Part shown: one piece after another, positions 6,209 to 15,140 of the stretch | Layout of the letters: each line of letters starts with the position of its first letter | Position numbering within the stretch: position 1 is the first letter of the stretch | From: Micromonospora qiuiae | Lineage (GTDB): Bacteria; Actinomycetota; Actinomycetes; Mycobacteriales; Micromonosporaceae | DNA: 47,694 bases | Direction of reading: 5' to 3' | Assembly (NCBI RefSeq): GCF_016863555.1 | Contig: NZ_BOPC01000068.1 | Coordinates: 1-47,694, forward strand | Made by a program: the position numbers and the translations under genes | Notes under the pieces: model-generated | What the model saw: only the letters and a program-made list of their open reading frames with translations | What the model was told of the DNA's origin: nothing | Databases searched by the model: none

Positions 6209-8158
6209 TCACGGCCTTTCGGGAATCGTGGTGGTGGGCTCCGGCAGAGGCTCCGGGGTGAGGCGCAAACACGCGGCCCGGTGCCCGGCGGTCAGCGGGA
6301 CGAGTTCCGGCACCACGGTCGAGCAGTCCGGGACACGGACCGTGCAGCGCGGAGCGAATGCACAGCCCGCCGGCAGGGCGGTCATCGTCGGTGGTGAGCC
6401 GGGAATCGCCCACAGTTCCTCGTCGGCGGGCCGGTCGAGGCGGGGCACCGATTCCAGCAGCCCTCGGGTGTAGGGCATCGCGGGGTGGTCGAACACCTCG
6501 GCAGCGGTCCCGACCTCGACCAGCCGGCCGGCGTACATCACCGCGATCCGGTCGGCGATCTCGGCCACGATGCCCAGGTCGTGCGTGATCATCAGGATCG
6601 CCGCGCCGGTCCGCTCCCGCACTGCACGCAGCGCGGCGAGCACCTGGGCCTGCACGGTCACGTCCAGGGCGGTGGTGGGCTCGTCGGCGATGATGAGGTC
6701 GGGATCGTTGGCGATCGCCATCGCGATCACCACCCGCTGACGCATCCCGCCGGAGAACTGGTGCGGGTAGTCGCCGAGCCGGTTGCGGGCGTCCGGGATG
6801 CCCACCGTGTCCAGCAGTTCCACGGCCCGCTCCCGGGCTTCGGCCCGGGAACAGCCCTGGTGGATGCGGACCGCCTCGGCGACCTGATCGCCGATGGTGT
6901 GCACCGGGCTCAGCGAGGACATCGGGTCCTGGAAGACCATGGCGATGCGGCTGCCGCGCAGCCGCCGGAACCGGGGCTCGGCGAGCCCGACGAGTTCCTG
7001 CCCGGCGAAGCGGATCGAGCCACTGACGGTGGCGGTGGGTGGAAGCAGCCCCATCATCGCCGCGGCGCTGACCGATTTGCCGGAGCCCGATTCGCCGACC
7101 AGGCCGACCACCTCGCCCCGGCGCAGGTCCAGGTCGAGGTGGCGGACCGCCGGCACGTCACCGCCGTCGGCGGCGAACACCACCCGCAGGTCGCGGACCG
7201 ACAGCAACACGTCGTCGGGTACCGCGTCGGTGCGGGCGGCCGGCTGGGCCAGGTAGCGGCGGCGGCGAGGCCCCTTGGTCTGGGTCGGGTCGAGCGCGTC
7301 GCGCAGCCCGTCGCCGATGAAGTTGATGGACAGCGCGATGAGCAGGATGACCAGGCCCGGGAAGTAGAACAGCCAGGGCCGGGTGGCGACCGCCGACTGA
7401 GCGTTGGCCACCAGCAGGCCGAGCGAGGTGTCCGGCGGCTGCACCCCGAACCCGATGAACGAGAGCGCCGTCTCGGCGAGGATCGCGGTGGCGACCAGAA
7501 TGGTCACCGAGACGATGATCGGGCCGGCCACGTTGGGCAGGATGTGCCGCGCCATGATCCGCAGGTCGGAGGAGCCCAGGGCACGGGCGGCCGAAACGAA
7601 CTCCCGTTCCCGCAGCCCGAGCACGACGCCGCGGACCACCCGGGCGACGCTGGTCCACATCAGCGCGGCAAGCACGACCGCGATGAGTACCCAGCCGCCA
7701 CCGCTGCCGGCGAAGTTGTGCCCGAGCACGGCGGCGACCGCGATCGTCGGCACGGTGAGGAACAGGTCCACCAGCCGCATCAGCAGCGCGTCCGTGGTGC
7801 CCCGGTAGTAGCCGGCGACGATGCCGATAACGGTGCCGACCACCGCCGCACCGAGCGCCACGGTGAGCGCGATGAGCAGCGACTGCTGGGTGCCCCGCAT
7901 CACCTGGGCGAGCAGGTCGTGGCCGAGCGAGTCGGTGCCGAGCGGGTGGATCGCCGACGGCGGCTGCGAGTTGTCGGGGGTGATCTCGTCGTGGCCGTAA
8001 CGCCACAGCAACGGCCCGACGAAAGCGAACAGCGCGACGAGGACGAGCACGACCAGCGCGGCGGCGGCGAGCCGGTGCCGGCGGAACCGGGCGAGGACGG
8101 CGCGCCACTGTCCGGGCGTGGCGGCGGTGGCGGGCACCGGTGGCGGGTCAGCGGACAC
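6209..8158 (-). CDS. Fused permease-ATPase of peptide-type ABC importer (DppC-DppD)
   Basis: One 649-residue chain carries two usually separate subunits. Residues about 1-292 form a DppC-like permease: first membrane segment 30-50, PLGTDSLGHD motif, EAA loop around 186-206, five to six membrane helices. A linker of about 25 residues (TKGPRRRRYL and following) leads to a DppD-like ATPase from about 317, with Walker A GESGSGKS (355-362), VFQDPMSSL, FSGGMRQR, LIIADEP and MITHDLG, ending with the cysteine-containing CAFAPRC motif. Such fusions are known in actinobacteria. The GTG at 8158 overlaps the DppB gene by 11 bases. I find no sign that the junction is a sequencing artefact: the linker is in frame and compositionally normal. 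Confidence 0.93.
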   Translation of the reverse strand: MSADPPPVPATAATPGQWRAVLARFRRHRLAAAALVVLVLVALFAFVGPLLWRYGHDEITPDNSQPPSAIHPLGTDSLGHDLLAQVMRGTQQSLLIALTVALGAAVVGTVIGIVAGYYRGTTDALLMRLVDLFLTVPTIAVAAVLGHNFAGSGGGWVLIAVVLAALMWTSVARVVRGVVLGLREREFVSAARALGSSDLRIMARHILPNVAGPIIVSVTILVATAILAETALSFIGFGVQPPDTSLGLLVANAQSAVATRPWLFYFPGLVILLIALSINFIGDGLRDALDPTQTKGPRRRRYLAQPAARTDAVPDDVLLSVRDLRVVFAADGGDVPAVRHLDLDLRRGEVVGLVGESGSGKSVSAAAMMGLLPPTATVSGSIRFAGQELVGLAEPRFRRLRGSRIAMVFQDPMSSLSPVHTIGDQVAEAVRIHQGCSRAEARERAVELLDTVGIPDARNRLGDYPHQFSGGMRQRVVIAMAIANDPDLIIADEPTTALDVTVQAQVLAALRAVRERTGAAILMITHDLGIVAEIADRIAVMYAGRLVEVGTAAEVFDHPAMPYTRGLLESVPRLDRPADEELWAIPGSPPTMTALPAGCAFAPRCTVRVPDCSTVVPELVPLTAGHRAACLRLTPEPLPEPTTTIPERP

Positions 8159-9137
8159 GGCGGATCCTCGGATCGAGAGCGGCGTACAGGATGTCGGCGA
8201 ACAGGTTGAACACGATCACCGCGACGGCCGCGACAAGCAGCCACGCCATCACGGCGTTCACATCCCGCCCGTTGATGGACTCCAGCAGGTAGTCGCCCAT
8301 CCCCCGCCATTGGAAGACGGTCTCGGTGACCACCGCTCCGGCGAACACGGCGGTGAAGTCCAGCGCGATGACCGTCACCAGCGGGGTGAGCGCGGTACGC
8401 AGGGCGTACTTGCGCAGCACCGTGCGCCGCCGCAGCCCTTTGGCGGTGGCCAGCTTGACGTAGTCGCTGCCGAGCACGTCGAGCATCGACGAGCGCTGGA
8501 ACCGGCTCCACGCCGCGAAGTTGATCAGCACCAGGGTGATGGTCGGCAGGATCATATGGCCGGCGAGGTCGGCGATCCGACCGCCCAGGGTGGGCGGCGG
8601 GATCACCGAACTGTCGCCGACGGTGTAGATCAGTGTCCGGCCGGCGAGCGCGTTCAGCTCGATGCCGCCCTGTTTGAGCAGCACCGCGAGCCAGAACGAC
8701 GGCATCGCCAGGAACAGGAAGCCGGTCGAGGTGAACAGGTAGTCGAGCCAGGAGTACTGGCGGACCGCGCTGACGACCCCGACCAGGATCGCCAGCACGG
8801 CCGCGATCAGCATCGCGATGAGGACGAACCGCATCGTGATGCCCAGGCGCGAGCCGATCTCCATGCCGATGTCGGCGTTGCGGTCCACCGACGGACCGAG
8901 GTCGCCCTGGATGACCCCGGTCAGCCAGTTCCAGTACCGCTGTAGCACAGGCTGGTCCAGCCCGAGCCGTGCCTCCTCGGCGGTGATCGTGTGCGGCGGT
9001 ACCGGTGGTTGTCGCTCCCGCAGTTCGGTCAGCGGATCACCGGACTTGGCGACGGCCAGGAATATCAGGAACGTCGACACCAACAGCACCGGGATGGCGA
9101 CGAGCAGCCGCCGCAGGGCGAAGCCCACGATCTCCAT
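8148..9137 (-). CDS. Peptide-type ABC transporter permease (DppB/OppB)
   Basis: Membrane channel subunit partnering the fused DppC-DppD chain. The 329 residues give an N-terminal helix (about 9-29), a periplasmic segment with ITAEEARLGLDQPVLQRYW typical of DppB, five more helices and the EAA motif around DYVKLATAKGL near 235-255. ATG at 9137 follows GGAAGG by about 7 bases. It lies 27 bases downstream of the nearest binding-protein gene and overlaps the next gene by 11 bases, which marks one transcription unit. Confidence 0.94.
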   Translation of the reverse strand: MEIVGFALRRLLVAIPVLLVSTFLIFLAVAKSGDPLTELRERQPPVPPHTITAEEARLGLDQPVLQRYWNWLTGVIQGDLGPSVDRNADIGMEIGSRLGITMRFVLIAMLIAAVLAILVGVVSAVRQYSWLDYLFTSTGFLFLAMPSFWLAVLLKQGGIELNALAGRTLIYTVGDSSVIPPPTLGGRIADLAGHMILPTITLVLINFAAWSRFQRSSMLDVLGSDYVKLATAKGLRRRTVLRKYALRTALTPLVTVIALDFTAVFAGAVVTETVFQWRGMGDYLLESINGRDVNAVMAWLLVAAVAVIVFNLFADILYAALDPRIRRVR

Positions 9138-9164
9138 GAGGAACCTTCCCGCGCCCGCTGCCGG

Positions 9165-10655
9165 TTAGCTTTCGCCGCCGGTGATCTTCCGGAGCCGACC
9201 CCAGTGCCAGAAGGGGATCCGGAAGTCGACCTGGTCGGCCCAGCCGAAGAACTCGTTGCTGCGCAGCAGGTAGATGCAGTACCAGAAGAGCGGGATCACA
9301 TTGACGTCCCGGGCCCACACCTCCTGCAACCGCCGGTAGTGCGCGATCCGCTCAGCGTGGTCCGTGGTCGACCGGGCGGCGATGTAGCAGGCGTCGGCGT
9401 CGGGGTTGGCCAGCGCGAGGTGGTTACGCTGCCCGCCGCCCTGCAGCCGGCTGGCGGTGATGTCCGGGTCGGGCATCATGTTGCCGCCACTGATGGTCAG
9501 GTCGAAGTCGCCCTCCCGACCGATCTGCCGCGCCCAGGTCTCCGAGTCCAGGCCGCGGTACTCGACGTGCACGCCGATCGCGGCGAGGTCCTCGGCGACG
9601 CTGCGGGCCAGCCCACCGTGACCGTCGAAGGTGGCCATGTAGAACATGCGCAGCGACAGCCGGCGCCCGTCCGCCCCACGCGGGTAGCCGGCCTCGTCGA
9701 GCAGCTTCTCGGCCGCGGCCGCGTCGTGGCCGGGAGCGGTGACGTCGCGGGCCACGGCGAAGCTGCTGCCGGGGAAGAAGTTCGCCCACGGCTCCGACCA
9801 GCCGGGCTCCGCGAAGCGCTCCAGGCGGCTGCGGTCCACCGCGTGGGCGATCGCCAGCCGCAGCCGGCGGTCGGCCCACCGCTCCTGCCGGTAGTTGAAG
9901 CTCAGCAACGCCACGCCGGGGCCGCGCTCGCGATACACCGTGGCGTGGGCGGAGCCCTCGGCCAGCGGCAGCCGCTTCATGGTCAGCACGTCCTGCGGGG
10001 CGAAGTGCGCCCGGCCGTCGGCGATCATCCGTACGCACTCGTCGAGGTCGGGTTCCACGACGATGGTGACGCGGTCCACGCCGGCCGGCGGCCCCCAGTA
10101 CCCGTCCCAGGCTTCCAGCACGATCCGCCCGCCGGGCTCCATCTCGACGAACCGGAACGGCCCCGAGCCGACCGGCTTCTGGTTGTACGGGTTGGTGGCC
10201 CAGTCGGTGCCCTCGTACAGGTGCTTGGGCAGGACGTGGGTGGCGGCGAAGTTTCCGAGCTGGGTGAGGAAGGCCGCGTTGGGCTCCGTCAGGTGGTACT
10301 CGACCAGGTGGTCGTCGAGCACCTTGATGTCGGCGATGCCGTGCAGGAACGACGCGGCGTGGTAGCCGTTGGCCAGCGCGGTGAGGTGGGTGTAGGCCAC
10401 GTCGTGAGCGGTCACCGGCTGGCCGTCGTGCCAGCGGGCGTGGCGGTTGAGGGTGAACCGCCAGCGCCGGGCACCGTCCAGGCACTCCCAGTGCTCCGCG
10501 AGATCCGGGTAGGACGCGGCCCCGCCGACCTCGGTGACGATGAGGCGGCTGAAGATGTTGTTGGCGACGAAGTAGCCGGCGCCCCCGACGACGTTGCGGT
10601 ACGACTCGTTGATCTCGGTCGTGCCCTCGGGTACGACGACGATGTACTCGTCCAA
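9165..10655 (-). CDS. SBP_bac_5-family binding-protein homologue without signal peptide (copy B)
   Basis: Homologue of extracellular peptide-binding proteins: 496 residues with YPDLAEHWE, RHARWHDGQPVTAHDV, GSGPFRF and the C-terminal lobe around DLTISGGNMMPDPDIT. The protein begins directly at the mature domain (DEYIVVVPEG). No hydrophobic leader or lipobox is present, and the 88 bases between this gene and the one before contain none in frame. The start is a TTG at 10655 behind GAGGAGAGG. It pairs with the adjacent paralogue at 10744-12240, with long stretches identical (for example ANGYHAASFLH and KHLYEGTDWATNPYNQ). If the starts are right the protein stays in the cytoplasm, which is unusual for this family. 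Misassigned start or non-classical export are alternatives. Confidence 0.88.
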   Translation of the reverse strand: MDEYIVVVPEGTTEINESYRNVVGGAGYFVANNIFSRLIVTEVGGAASYPDLAEHWECLDGARRWRFTLNRHARWHDGQPVTAHDVAYTHLTALANGYHAASFLHGIADIKVLDDHLVEYHLTEPNAAFLTQLGNFAATHVLPKHLYEGTDWATNPYNQKPVGSGPFRFVEMEPGGRIVLEAWDGYWGPPAGVDRVTIVVEPDLDECVRMIADGRAHFAPQDVLTMKRLPLAEGSAHATVYRERGPGVALLSFNYRQERWADRRLRLAIAHAVDRSRLERFAEPGWSEPWANFFPGSSFAVARDVTAPGHDAAAAEKLLDEAGYPRGADGRRLSLRMFYMATFDGHGGLARSVAEDLAAIGVHVEYRGLDSETWARQIGREGDFDLTISGGNMMPDPDITASRLQGGGQRNHLALANPDADACYIAARSTTDHAERIAHYRRLQEVWARDVNVIPLFWYCIYLLRSNEFFGWADQVDFRIPFWHWGRLRKITGGES

Positions 10656-10712
10656 GTCCTCTCCTCGGTGTGGTGGGGTGCCCGGGGATGCCCGGGCCGG
10701 TGGGAAAATCAG

Positions 10713-10731
10713 CGCCCGGGTTGTCCGGGCG
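10713..10731 (-). other. Intercistronic hairpin between the two paralogous binding-protein genes
   Basis: CGCCCGG and CCGGGCG pair perfectly around a GTTGT loop, 13 bases after the stop of the upstream paralogue. Further GCCCGGG repeats follow at 10675-10700 and can form competing stems. Such a hairpin within an operon can attenuate or stabilise the transcript and uncouple expression of the genes on either side. Confidence 0.55.
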
Positions 10732-10743
10732 ACTGGCGGTAGG

Positions 10744-12240
10744 TCAGGGCACGGGCCGGATCCGGCCCCAGTGCCAGAACGGCACCCGGAAGCCGACCTG
10801 GTCCGGCCAGCCGAAGAAGCTGTCGCTGCGCAGGTAGTAGGCCGCGTACCAGAACAGCGGCACCCAGTCGACGTTGCGGGCCCAGACCCGTTGCAGCTCC
10901 CGGTAGTGCTCGCCGCGCCGGCTCCGGTCCGTGGTGGCCCGGGCGGCCGCGTAGCAGGCGTCGGCCTCCGGGTCGGAGAGCCGGGCGTGGTTGCGCCCGC
11001 CGCCGGTCTCGAACCGACTGGCGGTGATCTCCGGGTCGGGGATCATGTTGCCGCCGCTGATGGTCAGGTCGAAGTCGGCGTCCCGGCCGATCTGCCGCGC
11101 CCAGGTCGGCGAGTCCAGGCCGACGACGTCGACCTCCAGCCCGACGGCCCGCAGGTCCTCGGCGACCGCGGCGGCGATGCCGGCGTGCCCGGTGAAGGTC
11201 TTCATGTACGCCAGCCGCAGTGCCGGCTGGCGGCCGGACGAGGTGATGCCCGCCGCGTCCAGCAGCCGGACCGCTTCCGCCGGATCGTGGGCCGGCGCGG
11301 TGGCGTCCTCGGCGAACGCCCAGTCCACGCTGCGCGGCAGGTAGTGGGCGTACGGCTCGGACCAGCCGGGATCGGCGAGCGGGACCAGCCGCCGGCGGTC
11401 CACGGCGTGCGCGACCGCGGCTCGGGCCCGCCGGTCGCGCCACCGGTCCTGGGTGTGGTTGAAGCTGAGCACGGCGATGCCGGGCCCGCGCTTGCGCCAC
11501 ACCGAGGCGGTCGTGCTCCCCTCGGCCAGGTGCAGCCGGGGGAAGGTGAGCACGTCCTGGACCAGGTAGTGGGCCCGCCCGTCGGCGACCTTGCGGACCG
11601 CCTCGTCCAGGTCGGGTTCGATGTCGAGGATGACCCGGTCGATCTGGGGGCGGGGACCCCAGTACCCGTCCCACGCCTCCAGGACCACCCGCTCGCCGGG
11701 CACGTGCTCGACGAACCGGAACGGCCCCGATCCGACCGGCTGCTGGTTGTACGGGTTGGTGGCCCAGTCGGTGCCCTCGTACAGGTGCTTGGGCAGGACG
11801 TGGGCGAACACCAGGTTGCCCAACTGGGCGAGGAACCCGGCGTTGGGTCGCCGCAGCACGTACCGCAGCTCGTGCGGGCCGAGGACCTCGATGTCCCGCA
11901 CGTCATGCAGGAACGACGCGGCGTGGTAGCCGTTGGCCAGCGCGGTCAGGTGGGTGTACGCGACGTCCTCGGCGGTGACCGGTTCCCCGTCGTGCCAGCG
12001 GGCGTGCCGGTTGAGCTGGAACCGCAGGGTCCGGGCGTCAGGCGCCATTTCCCAGTGCTCGGCGAGATCCGGGTAGGCCGCCGGGGAGCCGGTGTCGAAG
12101 ACGACCAGCCGGCTGTAGATGTTGTTCGCCACGAAGTAACCGGCCGAGCCGACGAAGTTGCGGTACACCTCGTTGAATTCCACGGCCGGGGCCGGGACCT
12201 CCACGATGAAGTCCCGGCCGGGCCGGTGGTCAGCCGTCAC
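10744..12240 (-). CDS. SBP_bac_5-family binding-protein homologue without signal peptide (copy A)
   Basis: 498 residues, paralogous to the next gene downstream over its whole length: YRNFVGSAGYFVANNIYSRL, AYPDLAEHWE, RHARWHDGEPVTAEDVAYTH, GSGPFRFVEH, DLTISGGNMIPDPEIT and a C-terminal FWHWGRIR shared with copy B. The start GTG at 12240 overlaps the lipoprotein gene by 11 bases, which leaves no room for a signal peptide. The chain starts MTADHRPGRDFIVEVP, polar and charged. The fold is that of the periplasmic type 2 binding proteins, but cytoplasmic location is predicted. The role may be intracellular capture or sensing of the imported ligand, or a derived function. Confidence 0.9.
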   Translation of the reverse strand: MTADHRPGRDFIVEVPAPAVEFNEVYRNFVGSAGYFVANNIYSRLVVFDTGSPAAYPDLAEHWEMAPDARTLRFQLNRHARWHDGEPVTAEDVAYTHLTALANGYHAASFLHDVRDIEVLGPHELRYVLRRPNAGFLAQLGNLVFAHVLPKHLYEGTDWATNPYNQQPVGSGPFRFVEHVPGERVVLEAWDGYWGPRPQIDRVILDIEPDLDEAVRKVADGRAHYLVQDVLTFPRLHLAEGSTTASVWRKRGPGIAVLSFNHTQDRWRDRRARAAVAHAVDRRRLVPLADPGWSEPYAHYLPRSVDWAFAEDATAPAHDPAEAVRLLDAAGITSSGRQPALRLAYMKTFTGHAGIAAAVAEDLRAVGLEVDVVGLDSPTWARQIGRDADFDLTISGGNMIPDPEITASRFETGGGRNHARLSDPEADACYAAARATTDRSRRGEHYRELQRVWARNVDWVPLFWYAAYYLRSDSFFGWPDQVGFRVPFWHWGRIRPVP

Positions 12241-13942
12241 TCTTGATGCCCCACTGCTCGGTGTTGTAGCTGGTGCCGAAGCGGGTCGGGTTGGCGCGCA
12301 CGTTGCCGAGATCGCTGCGGTACGCGATCAGGGTCGGCATCTGGTAGATCGGCAGCGTCACGGACTGCTCGCTGATCCGGGTGTCGACCTTGTTCAGCAG
12401 ATCGATCACCTCCTGCGGGTCCAGGGTGCGAGCGGCCTCGCTGACCCAGCTGTCGATCTCCTGGTCCTGGTAGCCGGTGTGGGTGCCCTTCGAGCCGAAC
12501 ACCGACTGGGCGGTGGCGGTCGGGATCACGTCCAGGTTGGTGCCGAACACGATCAGGTCGAAGTCGCCGGTGTTGACCGTGGTGCCGAGGCTGTCGGTCT
12601 CCTGGAGCTGGAGCGTGATGCCGAGCTGCTTGAGCTGGTTCTGGATCAGCACCGAGGTGTCCAGCCGGACCTGGTTGCCCTTGCTGTAGCGCATCCGCAG
12701 CGGCGGCACCGCCTTGCCCTTGGGGTCGGTGAGCTTGCCGTCACCGATCACGTAACCGGCGTCGGTGAGGATCTTCTTGGCCGCCTCGATGTTGCCGTCG
12801 CCGAGCCCCATCGAGGTCACGTTGTCGACGTACGCGTCGACGCCCTCCAGCTTCTGGCCGGGCATGAAGTTGCGGTTGCCGAGCGCCTTGGTGCCGGCCG
12901 CGAACTGGCCGATGGTCTTGTCGATGATCGCCTGCCGGTCGACCGCGGTGAAGATGGCCCGGCGCAGGGCGACGTCGGCCAGGGCCGGGTGCGCGGTGTT
13001 GATGTCCAGGTGCTCGTAGACCAGCCCCGAGGCCAGCGAGGTGGTGACGTTGCTGATGCCCTTGAGCTGCTCGACGAGGTCGAGGGTGGGGCGGGGCACC
13101 ACGACCTGGATCTCGTTGTTGGCCATCGCGGTGACGGCCTGCCGCTCGTCGGTGAGGATCCGGAAGACGATCTGGTCGAGGTGCGGGCCGTCGCCGTACC
13201 ACTTGGGGTTCTTCTTCATGACGACCGACTGGTTCGGCACGTACTGGTCGATCAGGTACGGCCCGCCGGACCAGGTCGGCACCGTGGTGCTGAAGTAGTC
13301 GTTGAACGAGGTGGCCAGGTCGCCCTGCTGAGCGGCGATGTGCGCCGGGAGCAGGTGCGGGAACATCAGCCGCCACGGCTGGTAGGTGTTCTTGAACTCG
13401 ACGGTGACGGTCTTGCCGTTGTCGCTGCCGGTGACCGAGGCGACCTGGTCGTACCCGGCCTGGGTGGCCGGCTCGCAGGTCGGGCACTGCTGCGGGTCCT
13501 GGACCTGCCAGGTGTACTTGAAGTCGTCGGCGGTGATCGGGGTGCCGTCCGACCAGGTGGCCTCCGGACGGATCCGGTACTCAACGGTCTGCGGCGAGTC
13601 CTTGATGACCTTCGCCTCGGTGAGCAGCGCGTCGTTCTTGGCCATGGTGAAGTCCGGCAGGGAGATCATCGCGTGCGGGAGCACGGGGTTGAGGATCTGC
13701 CGGTAGCCGAAGACATCGCCGGTGGCGTGCAGGATGTTCCAGTTCTTGACGTCGACCTCGATCGAGTAGGCGAGCGTTCCGCCGTCGCCGACCTTGGCCT
13801 GGTTGGCGTCGACCTGCCCGGCCTTGACGCCGGAACCGACGTCCTCGCCCCCTGCCCCGCTGGTGCAGGCGGCGAGAACGGACAGCAGGGCGAGCGCGGC
13901 TGTCGCCGCCCGGAGACGGCGGTGGGGGTTTCGGTATGACAC
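12230..13942 (-). CDS. Peptide-type ABC transporter binding lipoprotein
   Basis: First gene of the uptake operon and its only exported binding protein. The 570-residue product from GTG at 13942 has a basic start, a hydrophobic segment and the lipobox LAAC (LSVLAACTSG), so it is anchored to the outer face of the membrane. SBP_bac_5 features include RPEATWSDGTPITADDFKYT and the duplicated-lobe architecture. GAGAGG lies 6-11 bases before the GTG. It is only distantly related to the two signal-less proteins that follow. The 11-base overlap with copy A implies coupled translation. Expression is probably governed by the palindrome at 14103-14122 and the divergent IclR regulator. Confidence 0.92.
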   Translation of the reverse strand: MSYRNPHRRLRAATAALALLSVLAACTSGAGGEDVGSGVKAGQVDANQAKVGDGGTLAYSIEVDVKNWNILHATGDVFGYRQILNPVLPHAMISLPDFTMAKNDALLTEAKVIKDSPQTVEYRIRPEATWSDGTPITADDFKYTWQVQDPQQCPTCEPATQAGYDQVASVTGSDNGKTVTVEFKNTYQPWRLMFPHLLPAHIAAQQGDLATSFNDYFSTTVPTWSGGPYLIDQYVPNQSVVMKKNPKWYGDGPHLDQIVFRILTDERQAVTAMANNEIQVVVPRPTLDLVEQLKGISNVTTSLASGLVYEHLDINTAHPALADVALRRAIFTAVDRQAIIDKTIGQFAAGTKALGNRNFMPGQKLEGVDAYVDNVTSMGLGDGNIEAAKKILTDAGYVIGDGKLTDPKGKAVPPLRMRYSKGNQVRLDTSVLIQNQLKQLGITLQLQETDSLGTTVNTGDFDLIVFGTNLDVIPTATAQSVFGSKGTHTGYQDQEIDSWVSEAARTLDPQEVIDLLNKVDTRISEQSVTLPIYQMPTLIAYRSDLGNVRANPTRFGTSYNTEQWGIKSDG

Positions 13943-14294
13943 GGGGGGCCTCTCGGTACGTGGACGTGCATGGTGCTGCGCGGGGGCTGGCATCAGACGG
14001 ATGATGCGCTGGTGGCGCGTGCTGCGCGTCGGCCAGCCGAGATCACCCCGTGGTGCACGGCACGACCGATCGGCCTCCGACAACAAGGGAGGCTTTCCAC
14101 ACTGCGGATATTAGTATCCGCATCGCGCTCGTCAAGTGCTCGTTCGGTGGAACTCTCGTCGGCCGGCCGGGCACTGTGGCGACGGCAGCCGAATCCGCTC
14201 GGGTGGCGGCAGCGCCGGACCCCTCGTACGGCATACGATGTGCGCCGCGCGGCATTGGCGTGCGCGAGACCAGAACGCACAGGAACGAGGGGAT
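13943..14294. other. Divergent intergenic region, transport operon / IclR gene
   Basis: No gene is seen. The segment holds the strong palindrome at 14103-14122 (listed separately), a smaller inverted repeat TCGTA/TACGA at 14224-14238, and a likely -10 box TACGAT at 14234-14239 for the IclR gene, which would give a leader of about 50 bases. Confidence 0.55.
14103..14122. promoter_or_regulatory. Palindromic operator candidate for the IclR-family regulator
   Basis: TGCGGATA and TATCCGCA are perfect 8-bp arms around TTAG, in an AT-rich dip between divergent genes: 160 bases from the transport operon start and 172 from the IclR gene. Position and symmetry are what an autoregulating IclR-type repressor of the divergent operon would need. 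The half-site TCCGCA recurs in the palindrome in front of malate synthase at 16842-16856. Confidence 0.7.
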
Positions 14295-15092
14295 ATGGCG
14301 CGCGTGAGCGATGGCGAGGGCGGCGGCGTCCAGTCGGTCAAGCGGGCGTTGCAGATCATGAACGTCATCGCCGAGACCGGAGCGCCGTGTGGGCTGTCCG
14401 AGCTGGCGGCTGCCACCGGACTGCCGATCGCCACCATCCACCGGCTGCTCCGGACCCTGATCGGCGCCGGCATGCTGCGCCAGGAGCCGGACCGGCGGTA
14501 CGCGCTCGGCAGCGCGCTGATCCACCTCGGCGACCAGGCACTGGCGATGATCGCCCCGATGGTCCGGCCGCACCTGACGGCGCTGGTGGACGCCCTCGGC
14601 GAGACCGCCAACGCGGCCCGACTCGAAGGGACGCAGATCGTCTATCTGGCCCAGGTTCCTTCCCGACACCAGATGCGCATGTTCACCGAGGTCGGCCGCC
14701 GGGTGGAGGCGTACCGGACGGCGGTCGGCAAGGCGATGCTCGCCCAGCTCGACGACCAGGTGATCGCCGAGGTCTACGCCAACACCGAGTTCGTCGCCAC
14801 CACGCCGACGACCATCACCGGGTTGGACGATCTGCTGCAGGAGCTGCAATCGGTACGCCGGGACGGTTACGCGATAGACGACGGGGAGCAGGAGGTCGGG
14901 GTGCGCTGCGTGGCGGTGGCGGTGCCCGGGCCGCCCGGCACGCTGGCGCTGTCGGTCTCCGGGCCGGCCGCCCGGATCAACGACAACCTGGTCGCCAAGG
15001 CCGTACCGCTGCTGCAGCAGTCGTCCTCGGCGATCGCGGCGGCCAACCGGGCCACCTACCCCGGGCTGCCGGCACCCCGGGCGGCCCGCTAG
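14295..15092 (+). CDS. IclR-family transcriptional regulator, AllR-like
   Basis: DNA-binding regulator of 265 residues. An N-terminal winged helix (about 12-80, SVKRALQIMNVIAE, LSELAAATGLPIATIHRLL) is followed by an IclR effector domain (about 85-255) containing IVYLAQVPSRHQMRMFTEVG, GKAMLA and DDGEQEVGVRCVAV. From memory these segments are strikingly close to AllR of Streptomyces, a glyoxylate/allantoin-responsive repressor. Malate synthase, which consumes glyoxylate, is the convergent neighbour, which supports a role in glyoxylate-linked metabolism. ATG at 14295 follows GAGGGG; the longer upstream reading lacks family similarity. No allantoin genes are in the window, so the name allR is not assigned. 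Confidence 0.88.
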   Translation: MARVSDGEGGGVQSVKRALQIMNVIAETGAPCGLSELAAATGLPIATIHRLLRTLIGAGMLRQEPDRRYALGSALIHLGDQALAMIAPMVRPHLTALVDALGETANAARLEGTQIVYLAQVPSRHQMRMFTEVGRRVEAYRTAVGKAMLAQLDDQVIAEVYANTEFVATTPTTITGLDDLLQELQSVRRDGYAIDDGEQEVGVRCVAVAVPGPPGTLALSVSGPAARINDNLVAKAVPLLQQSSSAIAAANRATYPGLPAPRAAR

Positions 15093-15140
15093 CCACGCCG
15101 GGACGCGCCCCGGCACACCCGGCTGGCCGCGGCATCCACA

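Noticed and set aside
12158..13939. Long plus-strand open frame opposite the binding-lipoprotein gene
   Set aside because: It is a GC-driven shadow frame with Arg/Gly/Val/Asp-rich, non-family sequence; the minus strand encodes a clear SBP_bac_5 lipoprotein. The same holds for other long opposite frames, such as 1525-3312, 8991-10742 and 34029-36857.
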